Part shown: positions 1 through 7,074 of the stretch, in pieces
Numbering within the stretch: position 1 is the stretch's first letter
Layout of the letters: each line of letters opens with the position of its first letter
Assembly (NCBI GenBank): GCA_017620115.1
Contig: JAFZRB010000424.1
Location: 1 to 14,734, forward strand
Reading direction: 5' to 3'
Source: Clostridia bacterium
GTDB lineage: Bacteria > Bacillota > Clostridia > Christensenellales > Aristaeellaceae
DNA: 14,734 nucleotides
Translations under genes and position numbers: made by a program
Notes under the pieces: generated by a model
What the model was told of the DNA's origin: nothing
Database searches by the model: none
Seen by the model: the letters and a program-made list of their open reading frames with translations, nothing else

Positions 1-307
1 GCCAGCTCCTGCGCAGCCCGGCGAGCCAGGCAAGCCGCCCGAGCGCCTCGCTTTCGGAAACCGATTCCTCGCGGGAGGCCAGCAGCGAACCGAAACACAA
101 CCGGTCGATGGAGATCACCGCGGCGTCCGCGCCAGGCAGTTCGCGCTCCAGAAAGGTGCGGGTCGATTCAAACGACGCCGGACGGGTAAAATCATCCATT
201 TCGGAGGCGTCCGGAACGGCGCACACGTCGCCGCACCAGCGCGCCAGCTGCTGCGGAAACAGGAGGTTGCAGGGCCGCGAATCGAGCGGCAGGCACACGA
301 CGCGCAT
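1..307 (-). CDS. DUF4127 family protein, N-terminal part (runs off the window)
   Basis: The reading frame is open from an ATG at 305-307 to the window edge, giving about 102 residues. The opening residues MRVVCLPLDSRPCN match the DUF4127 family, whose members start with a short beta strand and then PLD-RPCN. Further on, the segment AVISIDRLCFGSLLASR (about residues 63-79) matches the family's conserved 'SID-L-YGGL--SR' block. No enzyme activity is established for DUF4127 to my knowledge, so none is assigned. The start codon overlaps the stop of the upstream TIM-barrel gene as TGATG, which implies translational coupling and a shared function. There is no signal peptide, so the protein is probably cytoplasmic. 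Family members are about 500 residues long, so most of this one lies outside the window. The family call is confident; the function is unknown. Confidence 0.85.
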   Translation of the reverse strand, partial: MRVVCLPLDSRPCNLLFPQQLARWCGDVCAVPDASEMDDFTRPASFESTRTFLERELPGADAAVISIDRLCFGSLLASREESVSESEALGRLAWLAGLRRSW

Positions 308-993
308 CACCTGACCTCCGCGATGGCGGCCTTGAACGCGCGGATTGCGCGTTGGATGCCGTCCGGGTCGTGGCCTGTGACCACAGCGCCGATCATGAGC
401 CCCCTGACGCCCGTCTTCACCAGCGCGGGCACATCCTCCGGCGTGACGAGCCGCTGCGTCGGTACGACGACGGGCAGGCCGCTCCGGCGGACGATGGCGC
501 TGTATCTGAGCAGGTCGCGCATGGACAGGCGAGTGCCGTATTCCCCGCCGGGAACGATGGAAGCCTCCAGGATCTGCGCGCCGCAGGGGCCCATTTCGGC
601 GATCTCGTCCAGGGAATAGGCGCTGTCGCACGCGGCCATGACGGGTACGCCGCCCGTGAGAAGCGCGGGCGGGACGTTCTGGGCATAGAGCGAGTAGAAG
701 GAGAACGGCAGCGCGGCGGCTGCGGCCATGTCGCGCTGCGCGGCTTCGAGCGTGCCGCCGAGCACGATGCCCATCGGGCCTTTCCGATGCTCCAGCATGG
801 CGCTCAGCGCGGGCAGCTCCTCCGCGAGCGGGCCAAAATGCGTGCCGCTGGCGCGATGGTCCACGTTGATATGCACCTTCACCACGTCCGCACCGGCCTC
901 GAACGCGGCCTCGCACAGCGCGGGATCGTTTTTCGGCAGGCTCATGATGAGGGTGAGCCTGTTTTCATTCAGCAGGCGCAGGTAATCGTTCAT
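307..993 (-). CDS. Uncharacterised TIM-barrel protein, ribulose-phosphate-binding-barrel type
   Basis: This 228-residue protein has no signal peptide or membrane segment. Its pattern of short hydrophobic strands alternating with helices fits a single (beta/alpha)8 barrel. Notable stretches are IMSLPKNDP (about 16-24), GADVVKVHINVDHRASGTHFG (about 34-54), VVPTQR (about 176-181) and MIGAVVTGHDPDG (about 200-212). The last has the form of a C-terminal phosphate-binding loop, as in HisA/HisF, ThiE and NanE relatives. I cannot match it to a named enzyme. The KVHINVDHRASGTHFG block is rich in polar residues and is the best active-site candidate. The ATG at 991-993 has GAGGAGG about 6 bases upstream and a consensus promoter at 1023-1051. 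The gene overlaps DUF4127 by one base. Those two genes probably act together, perhaps on a sugar phosphate; that substrate is inference. Confidence 0.75.
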   Translation of the reverse strand: MNDYLRLLNENRLTLIMSLPKNDPALCEAAFEAGADVVKVHINVDHRASGTHFGPLAEELPALSAMLEHRKGPMGIVLGGTLEAAQRDMAAAAALPFSFYSLYAQNVPPALLTGGVPVMAACDSAYSLDEIAEMGPCGAQILEASIVPGGEYGTRLSMRDLLRYSAIVRRSGLPVVVPTQRLVTPEDVPALVKTGVRGLMIGAVVTGHDPDGIQRAIRAFKAAIAEVR

Positions 994-1022
994 GAGAATC
1001 CTCCTCTTGCGTTTGCGGTATC

Positions 1023-1051
1023 AGTATATCATCTGCGGATTGAGCTGTCAA
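1023..1051 (-). promoter_or_regulatory. Sigma-A promoter for the TIM-barrel/DUF4127 genes
   Basis: Read on the minus strand, TTGACA (1046-1051) is followed by a 17-bp spacer and TATACT (1023-1028), 30 bases before the ATG. The -35 is perfect and the -10 matches 5 of 6. It faces away from the promoter at 1069-1097; only 17 bp (1052-1068) separate the two -35 boxes, so one bound regulator could affect both directions. Confidence 0.8.
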
Positions 1052-1068
1052 ATAAACGCGCTGAAAAC

Positions 1069-1097
1069 TGGACAGCCGGGCTTCTTTGTGCTATCAT
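1069..1097 (+). promoter_or_regulatory. Sigma-A promoter for the ceramidase-like pair
   Basis: TGGACA (1069-1074, 5 of 6) is followed by a 17-bp spacer and TATCAT (1092-1097, 5 of 6). The leader from here to the ATG at 1209 is about 105 bases. It holds short GC-rich self-complementary stretches (GCGCTCCGGCGC, repeated CCGG) but no structure I recognise as a riboswitch. Confidence 0.7.
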
Positions 1098-1208
1098 ATT
1101 CGCGTACAGGATGTGATGGCGAAAAGAGCGCTCCGGCGCTTGCCGGGAGGAATCCGGAACACACTGGTCAAGGAAATGCTTTATGCTGACAAAGGAGTTG
1201 AGTAAGCA

Positions 1209-2585
1209 ATGAAAATCGGATTCGGTCAGGCGGATATCACCCCCAGGGGCGGGAAAGCTTCCCTGCTTGGACAGTTCGAGAAGCGCGTAACGGATAAGGT
1301 CAACGACCCGCTGTACGCGGTGGCCATGGTCATCCTTTCCGATAATGCGCGCACCATCTGGGTCTCCGCGGATACCTGCGAAATCTTCGAGGGCACTTCT
1401 CTGCTCGCGTTTGAGACGGTTAAAAAAGTCGTTCCCGACCTGAAAGAGGACGAGTTTGTCATTTCCGCGACGCACATCCACACAGGGCCGACCCTCTGGC
1501 CCGATACCTACCTCTCTCTCACCGGCGACCGTTCCGAAGCGGAAGGCTCCATGCCCGCGGCCGAGTGCAACCGGCAGTTCGCAGAGGGCGTCGCCGCGGC
1601 AGTGCGCGAGGCCATGGAGAACCTGACCGAAGCGCGCGCCGATCTTGCCGTCGCGCGCGTTCAGACGGGCGTCTGCCGCCGCGTCGTGTATAAAGACGGC
1701 ACCGCGCAGATGTACGGGGACGCCTATCGCCCGGATTTCCTGAAGATGGAAGGCCGCGACGGCGGGCCGATGCAGCTGCTTTACGTCTATGACGAAAATG
1801 ACAGGCTGACCGGCATCGTCGCCAATGTCCCCTGCACCGCGCAGTGCGATGAGAGCGCGATGTACATCACCGCCGACTACTGGGGCGTCACCCGTGAGCG
1901 CATCGCGGAAGCCTTTGGAAAGGACGTCAAGGTGCTTCCCCTGTGCCGCTCCGCGGGCGACCTCTCGCCTCACCATATCGTCGACCGCATCCCCATGGAG
2001 CGCGACAGCGGCTGCTACCGCGGACGCAACGGCTCTCTTTACATGGGCAACCTGGTCGCCGACGCGATCATCAGTCACAAGGACAGGAAACTGATCTCTT
2101 ATCAGGGCAATGTGCGCCACGCGCAGGGCATGCGGAAGATCGATTTCCCCGTCTGGCAGGTGACTGAGGATGAATACCGTTGGGCCGTGGATTACCTGGC
2201 TAATAAGGACAATTATACCGAAACCGGCTGGCCCAGGAGCCTGTTTGACAACGGCAACGCGCATACCCGCAAACAGCGCTATGAGAGCGGGGACAAGATT
2301 TACCCCTCCAAGGTGTTCGCCACCGTGCTGGGCGATATCGTGTTCATCTCCAATCCATTCGAGCTGTACATTGAGTATGCCGACCGTATCCGCATGGCGC
2401 TCAGAGACAGCGTCGTCTTCGACGTCGAGCTGTCATACGACTGCCTGGGTTATCTGGCGACGCCGAACGCGGTGGCCGGCGGCCATTACTCGGCCAATAT
2501 CTTCAACGGCGTCTGCGCGCCGGATGGCGGGGAAGTGCTCGTGAAGGAGAGCATCGATCTGGCGAAGGGATTGATCCGTGACTGA
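1209..2585 (+). CDS. Neutral/alkaline ceramidase-family (N-terminal domain) protein, copy 1
   Basis: This 458-residue protein shows the ceramidase N-terminal domain (Pfam PF04734 type) over most of its length. It opens with FGQADITP, then VSADTCE (52-58), SATHIHTGP (86-94, the histidine pair that starts the zinc site), AGDLSP (249-254, matching the family GDxSPN block with its nucleophilic serine at S253), NPFELYIEY (382-390, with E385 at the metal glutamate position) and CLGYLATP (412-419). The second zinc histidine, normally in a CHP-like block, is absent: the equivalent region reads VPCTAQCD (207-214). There is no signal peptide and no C-terminal immunoglobulin-like domain, unlike secreted ceramidases. 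The substrate is therefore probably not host ceramide; an amide or ester on a sugar compound is possible. AAAGGAG sits about 11 bases before the ATG. A paralogue follows 102 bases downstream. Confidence 0.85.
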   Translation: MKIGFGQADITPRGGKASLLGQFEKRVTDKVNDPLYAVAMVILSDNARTIWVSADTCEIFEGTSLLAFETVKKVVPDLKEDEFVISATHIHTGPTLWPDTYLSLTGDRSEAEGSMPAAECNRQFAEGVAAAVREAMENLTEARADLAVARVQTGVCRRVVYKDGTAQMYGDAYRPDFLKMEGRDGGPMQLLYVYDENDRLTGIVANVPCTAQCDESAMYITADYWGVTRERIAEAFGKDVKVLPLCRSAGDLSPHHIVDRIPMERDSGCYRGRNGSLYMGNLVADAIISHKDRKLISYQGNVRHAQGMRKIDFPVWQVTEDEYRWAVDYLANKDNYTETGWPRSLFDNGNAHTRKQRYESGDKIYPSKVFATVLGDIVFISNPFELYIEYADRIRMALRDSVVFDVELSYDCLGYLATPNAVAGGHYSANIFNGVCAPDGGEVLVKESIDLAKGLIRD

Positions 2586-2687
2586 TTTCGCCGGCCTCTG
2601 ACTGCCCGAAAGGGCGCTCGCCAGTATTCCGGAAGGCTCCGGGAAGCGCATAAGTCAGAGAAAACTCGTCAGAAAAGAGGAATGTAT

Positions 2688-4157
2688 ATGGCACAGATCA
2701 GAATTGGCTGGGCCGAGACCAGCATAACGCCTCACCGTCCGGTGTACAACGGCGGACAGATCTATCCCAGAATCTCCAAATATGTGCACGACCCGCTGAT
2801 GGCTGAGGCGCTTGCGCTGGATAACGGAGAAAGCTAGGCGATTCTCCTTTCGATGGATTTGATGTGCGCCCCCGATGAGGACATCATGCGGCGGGTGCGC
2901 AAAAATCTGGCCGCGCTGGACGGTTTTTCCCCGGAGTACCTCAGCGTTTCGGTGACGCATACGCATACGTCCCTGCATCCCTGTCCTCTGCTGTTCGCCG
3001 ATGAAGCGCTGAAGATACTGGGTGAGGAGCGCGTCTGGCTGCCCGAAAAGCCCGATGATCTTCTGGAAGGCGCGGAATTGAAAGACTTCCTGGCCGAACG
3101 CATGACGCAGGTCGCGACGGAGGCATGGAACAGCCGCAAGCCGGGCGGGCTCAGCGCCGCGTCCGATTACGCCGCCGTTTCCTTCAATCGCCGCCCCGTT
3201 TTCAGAAAAGGAGGCGATACCGAAACCGTCATGTACGGCGTCTGCGCGCGCGACGATTTCCTTCGGTTTGAGGCCGGCTCCGACCACAGCGCGGATATGC
3301 TGTACACCTGGGATGAGAGCGGCGCGCTGACCGGCGTCGCCGTCTGTATTCCGTGTCCCTCGCAGGTGTTTGAACTCCACTCGCTGCTTTCCGCGGATTA
3401 CTGGCATTACACCCGCAAAGCGCTGCGCGAGGCGTTCGGAAACATTCACATCCTGCCCCTGTGCGGCGCGGCGGGCGATCAGACGCCCATCGACCTGACG
3501 CGCTTCAGCAAGACAAACCGGCGGGAGCTGGAGATCTGGGGCGCGCAGGCCGGCGAGGTCTACTGCAATTACGACATGGCGGACATATGCCGGGATATCG
3601 CGGACCGCATAACGGATGCGGTTCGCCGGGGCTTCCGCAAAGCGAAAGACCGCGTTGAAACGCAGCCCGCCTTCCTGCACGAAGCCTGCTCGCTGCGCCT
3701 TCCCATCCGCAAGGTTTCCGAAGCGGACTACCGCGAGGCGATGGCCTGTATCGAGGCGGCGAAATCGCGTTTTTCCGCAGAGAATCCCATTCGCGGGGAC
3801 GACCTCGTCGCCATATTCGAGCCCATGGGCGTAATCTGGCGCTATATACAGCAGAATCGAAGCGAAACGGTCGACGCGTCCCTGCACTATATGCGTATTG
3901 GAGACAGCGCGTGGATGACATGTCCTTTTGAGCTGTTTATCGAATACTCCCTGCGCATCAAGGCGCGCGCCGCTTCCCTGCACACCGTCGTCGTGCAGAT
4001 GACGGATCAGTATCTCGATTATCTGCCGACGACCCTCGCCATACAGGGCGGCTCCTATTCCAGCGCTCCGGCGTCGACGACCTGCGGCCCCGAAAGCGGA
4101 GATATGCTTGTGGCTGACGCCATCGAAAAGATAAACGCGCTCTGGCGCGTCACCTGA
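2688..4157 (+). pseudogene. Neutral/alkaline ceramidase-family protein, copy 2, interrupted by in-frame TAG
   Basis: The frame from ATG 2688 to TGA 4157 encodes 489 residues with a single in-frame TAG at 2835-2837 (codon 50). The 2688 ATG has AGAGG 7 bases upstream; the in-frame ATG at 2682 is too close to it. Homology to copy 1 continues on both sides of the stop: ETSITP and VHDPL before it, LLSMDL after it. The open part alone is 2853-4157 (434 aa) and lacks a convincing ribosome site. Family blocks, numbered from 2688, are VTHTHTS (H91 and H93), IPCPSQ (221-226, in place of CHP), AGDQTP (with Thr266 where the catalytic Ser normally lies) and CPFELFIEY (E415). The TAG could be a nonsense mutation (one change from CAG), a read error, or a decoded codon. 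No signal peptide is seen. A hairpin terminator candidate follows at 4178. Confidence 0.65.
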
Positions 4158-4177
4158 CGAGCGCCTGCACATAACCG

Positions 4178-4208
4178 ATCGGCCCGCCGCATTCAGCGGC
4201 GGGCCGAT
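4178..4208. terminator. Strong hairpin, probable bidirectional terminator
   Basis: A perfect 13-bp stem (ATCGGCCCGCCGC at 4178-4190, complement at 4196-4208) encloses a 5-base loop, ATTCA. It lies 20 bases after the stop of the ceramidase-like gene, between converging genes. Neither side has a long T run (the plus side has TTCGTT), so termination may be partial or factor-assisted. The rest of 4209-4393 shows no gene I can support. Confidence 0.65.
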
Positions 4209-4393
4209 TCGTTGCGAGGTTGGGATCGCCGGAGACAGCGCTTTCATTTCGTCAGAGGTTCCGGCTTTTACGCCGTTCCCGCCGCGCAGGCCGCGGGCGC
4301 TGATCCACAGGTTGCTCCATGACCTGTCATTATGACGCTCTTTCGGGCGGATCGGACGTATGCATGTATTCTGGCTCAGACGCCTGCGCGCAA

Positions 4394-5158
4394 TCACCGC
4401 CACATGCCGCTTCTCATGAACTCAAACCACGCCGCGGTTTCGGGGTTATCGGACTGGAAGGACAGCAGCCTGTCCACGTAGCCCTGTTCCCGCGCGATCT
4501 CCCGGCTGATCGGGTAGACCAGCTCGAATACGAGGCACAGATGCCCCACCACATAATCGACAGCCGTCTTCTTGAGGCTCCGCAAAACCGCGGTCCTGTT
4601 GAGAAAACACCGCCTGACCTCTTCGCTGACGCCGGAGGTTTTCAGATCCTCCGTGGTCACGTTATAGATGTCCTCCAGGGGCGTTTCGCAGTTGACCCGG
4701 AAGATGTCTATCTTGTCCGCGTCCCGGAGAATGCTGCAATAGGTGATTTCGTCGTCGCTCAGCCCATCCGGCAGCCTGTAGGCGCTGTGATTCCGGATGG
4801 CAATTTCCAGAACGCCGCGGCGTTCCGGCTCCAGATCCGGTATGAATCTTTCGAGCAGGCCTTCATGAAACAGCAGATCGGCGCCGAGCATGGCGTGATC
4901 CACCGACTGGGCGTCTGAAAAAGTATTGTACCGCCTGATCTGCTCAAATCGGCCTATGTCGTGAAGCATTCCGATGAGCCATGTCAGATCCGTATCCGCC
5001 GCGCCGGCGGAGCGGCCGATCCTCTCGCATAAGGCGGCGACCCGATATGAGTGCCCGATCTTCAGCGCAATCTTGGGGTCTTCCGGATTGTAAGCCGACA
5101 CATATTGCTTGAAGGCCGCTTCGACCTCCCGCCTGGGAACAGGCTTTTTGCCATTCAC
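4394..5158 (-). CDS. HD-domain metal-dependent phosphohydrolase
   Basis: This 254-residue protein has an HD domain across its first two thirds. From the chosen start, the metal-binding set is H36 (IGHSYRVAAL), H66-D67 (GMLHDIGRFEQ), H88 (SVDHAMLG), H124 (AIRNHSAY) and D148 (LRDADKIDIFR). The extra histidines recall the H-HD-H-H-D layout of HD-GYP-like enzymes, but the GYP block is absent. The family hydrolyses phosphoesters, often nucleotides; the substrate here cannot be read from sequence. The longest frame starts at GTG 5167, but GGAGGG at 5167-5172 overlaps that codon and sits 8 bases before the in-frame GTG at 5158, so 5158 is preferred. It is the last gene of the transporter run, 103 bases after the GDPD-like gene. 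Confidence 0.85.
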   Translation of the reverse strand: MNGKKPVPRREVEAAFKQYVSAYNPEDPKIALKIGHSYRVAALCERIGRSAGAADTDLTWLIGMLHDIGRFEQIRRYNTFSDAQSVDHAMLGADLLFHEGLLERFIPDLEPERRGVLEIAIRNHSAYRLPDGLSDDEITYCSILRDADKIDIFRVNCETPLEDIYNVTTEDLKTSGVSEEVRRCFLNRTAVLRSLKKTAVDYVVGHLCLVFELVYPISREIAREQGYVDRLLSFQSDNPETAAWFEFMRSGMWR

Positions 5159-5208
5159 GCGCCTCACCCTCCATCAGTCCTGACGTGTTCTCCGCAAAAC
5201 ACCGGCGG

Positions 5209-5233
5209 CGGGAACCGATTGACCGGGTTCCCG
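5209..5233 (-). other. Hairpin between the GDPD-like and HD genes
   Basis: CGGGAACC (5209-5216) pairs with GGTTCCCG (5226-5233) over a 9-base loop. Read on the minus strand it is followed within about 15 bases by TTTT (around 5196-5199). It could be a weak intrinsic terminator that lowers HD gene expression, or an RNA processing site. Confidence 0.4.
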
Positions 5234-5261
5234 TCAGGCGGATGCCGATGCGGCGCGAAGT

Positions 5262-6089
5262 TCATCCGCGCCAGCCGTTCTCCTTTAAGTACGCCACGCA
5301 GGGCGCCACCCAGTCCGTCTGTATCATGTTGTAGCCCAAACGGGCGAGGTAGCCCCAGCCGTCGTCCGCCCGATCCATGGTATACAGATCGTCCGTGTGC
5401 CCGGCGGAGTGAACGGTTTTGTAGTTGAAGACGATGGCGTTCGCCCAGGTCAGCAAACCCATGCGGTGCATCTTTTCATGATAGGCCGGCGTCGCGAACT
5501 CGCTCTGCTCCGTCCTGAACAGCGCCTCCGCGCCCAGGTAGTTCATTTTGCGCTTTACGAGGCGTTCCGAGGCGTGATCCTCATCCCTAGCGAAGGTCAT
5601 GTAGGCAAAGTCCGGGGCAAGCTGCTCCACCATATCGAAGAAACGCTCCTCCTGATTGGACTTGACCAGCACCTGATCCGCCATGCCGTGTCTGCGGATG
5701 GCCCTGATGATGTCTTCGGGATACATGAAGAACTTGTCCACATTGATCATGCAGCGGCCTTTGAGCTCCTCCAGCGCGTCGTCGAACAGCGGCACGGGGT
5801 ACTGCGTCACCGCGTCGTCGGTGTTGACCAGCCGCAGCGCCTGCACTTCTTCGTCGTTCATGTCGGCGATCAGCTTTTCGGAGTGCAGATAATGCGGCTC
5901 CGTGCCGGGATGGAACACATACAGAGTCCCGCTCAGGCTGCGGGATACGTCCAGCTCGACGATGTCTGCCCCGGCTTTCAGGGCCGCGTTGAACGCCATG
6001 ATCGTGTTGCAGGGTATGTTGCCCATCCAGGTGCCGCGGTGGGCGGCCACAAGGACCTTGTCTTTGCACATTTCTCTCAAATCAAACAT
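5262..6089 (-). CDS. Glycerophosphodiester phosphodiesterase (GDPD)-family protein, cytoplasmic
   Basis: This 275-residue protein has the GDPD TIM-barrel signature: AAHRG (15-19), GADIVELDVS (40-49, with E45 and D47 in the metal pair position), FHPG (59-62, second catalytic histidine H60), INVDK (115-119) and IQTDW near the C-terminus. Classic members hydrolyse glycerophosphodiesters to glycerol 3-phosphate and an alcohol. Several standard residues differ: the PENT block reads PCNT (26-29), the usual HD after strand 3 is HP, and the third metal glutamate appears as D118. Activity may therefore be changed or directed to another phosphodiester. There is no signal peptide. It starts 45 bases after the lplC-type gene with GAGGG upstream, so it is very probably cotranscribed. 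This context suggests a phosphodiester-bearing imported substrate. Confidence 0.85.
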   Translation of the reverse strand: MFDLREMCKDKVLVAAHRGTWMGNIPCNTIMAFNAALKAGADIVELDVSRSLSGTLYVFHPGTEPHYLHSEKLIADMNDEEVQALRLVNTDDAVTQYPVPLFDDALEELKGRCMINVDKFFMYPEDIIRAIRRHGMADQVLVKSNQEERFFDMVEQLAPDFAYMTFARDEDHASERLVKRKMNYLGAEALFRTEQSEFATPAYHEKMHRMGLLTWANAIVFNYKTVHSAGHTDDLYTMDRADDGWGYLARLGYNMIQTDWVAPCVAYLKENGWRG

Positions 6090-6134
6090 CGCTTTGCCCT
6101 CGCATTCTTCTCTCGGCGGTTTACCCGCTCTTTC

Positions 6135-7061
6135 TTACCCCTTCAGCGATCCCATCATGATGCCCTTTTCAAAGAAGCGCTGCACGAACGGATAGATGAC
6201 CAGCAGGGGCACGGATGATACCACGATCACCGCGTATTTCAGGGCTTCGTAAATCAGCTTGGTGTTGATGTCGTCCACGCCCGCCTGCTCCGCCATGTCG
6301 CCCATCTGCGACATGATCAGTATGTTGCGCAGATAAACCTGGAGCGGCCACTTGTCGCTGGCCTTCTGCAGATACATCATGGCCTCGAAATAGGAATTCC
6401 AGTGGGAAACGGTGTAGTAGAGCATGACCACCATCAGGATGGATTTGCTCAGCGGCAACACGATTCTGAACATGGTTCCCAGGGCTGTGCTGCCGTCGAT
6501 GGAGGCTGCCTCCCGCAGCTCGCCTGGCACGGAATTGATGAAGTAGTTCCTCACGATCAGCATGTTGGTGGCGTTGATGGCGCCGGGCAGCATCACCGCC
6601 CAGCGCGTATTCAGGAGCCCCAGCTCCTTGACGTTCAGATAGGCCGGGATCATGCCGCCGGAGAAGAACATGGTGAACGTGATCAGGATGGTGATGAAGC
6701 TCTTGCCCTTGATGTCCGGCATGGACAGGGGATACGCGGCCATCACGGTCAGCAGCATGTTGATGACCGTGCCGCACACCGCGTAAAAGACGGTGTTGCC
6801 ATAGCCTGAAATGATGTTTTTGCTGGCGAACACATTTTTATAGGCCTGGAAGGAGAGATCCACAGGCCAGAGCCATACGCTGCCGTTCATGATGTTGATG
6901 GGTTTCGATATGGACGCGCTGAGCGCATAAATCAGCGGATACAGCGTGACGATGGCGATCAGTATGGTCAGCACATAGATGCAGGCCTGGAAGATCCTGT
7001 CTCCTCGGTTCGCCTTCATGTGATACGCCGGCACGACGGGCGCTTGAGTCAGTCTCTGCAT
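6135..7061 (-). CDS. lplC: Carbohydrate ABC transporter permease, LplC type
   Basis: This 308-residue inner-membrane protein has about six hydrophobic segments, the first at about 28-50. The permease loop that contacts the ATPase reads EAASIDGSTALGTMFRIVLP (184-203), a typical EAA motif of MalG-like CUT1 permeases. Short cytoplasmic N-terminus, WLWPVDLSFQAYKNVF (64-79) and the FFSGGMIPAYLNVKELGLLNT block (132-152) are characteristic of the LplC group for complex saccharides. It pairs with the permease just upstream, whose stop lies 13 bases before this ATG and overlaps the GAGGAGG ribosome site. No ATPase gene is present, as usual for this group, where a shared MsmX-type ATPase serves several systems. 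The substrate is unknown; neighbouring GH38 and sugar oxidoreductase genes point to a glycan. Confidence 0.93.
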   Translation of the reverse strand: MQRLTQAPVVPAYHMKANRGDRIFQACIYVLTILIAIVTLYPLIYALSASISKPINIMNGSVWLWPVDLSFQAYKNVFASKNIISGYGNTVFYAVCGTVINMLLTVMAAYPLSMPDIKGKSFITILITFTMFFSGGMIPAYLNVKELGLLNTRWAVMLPGAINATNMLIVRNYFINSVPGELREAASIDGSTALGTMFRIVLPLSKSILMVVMLYYTVSHWNSYFEAMMYLQKASDKWPLQVYLRNILIMSQMGDMAEQAGVDDINTKLIYEALKYAVIVVSSVPLLVIYPFVQRFFEKGIMMGSLKG

Positions 7062-7074
7062 GGTCGTCCTCCTC

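Noticed and set aside
1098..1208. Riboswitch in the leader of the first ceramidase-like gene
   Set aside because: The leader is long enough and has GC-rich self-complementary bits, but no conserved riboswitch core or terminator/antiterminator pair can be made out.
1029..2264. 411-codon open frame on the minus strand over the first ceramidase-like gene
   Set aside because: It is antisense to a well-supported gene and runs through the promoter region; no motif or ribosome site supports it.
2835..2837. Pyrrolysine at the in-frame TAG
   Set aside because: Pyrrolysine is known from methylamine methyltransferases and a few others; nothing here suggests a catalytic role at this position, and no pyl genes are in the window. 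Kept only as a check, not a claim.
4209..4393. Possible gene remnant between the terminator hairpin and the HD gene
   Set aside because: No frame shows a motif, start site or similarity to neighbours that I can support; treated as intergenic.
2655..4403. 582-codon open frame on the minus strand across the second ceramidase-like gene
   Set aside because: It is antisense to a frame with clear family motifs, has arginine/alanine-rich low-meaning sequence and no ribosome site or homology that I recognise. Long antisense frames are expected at this G+C content.
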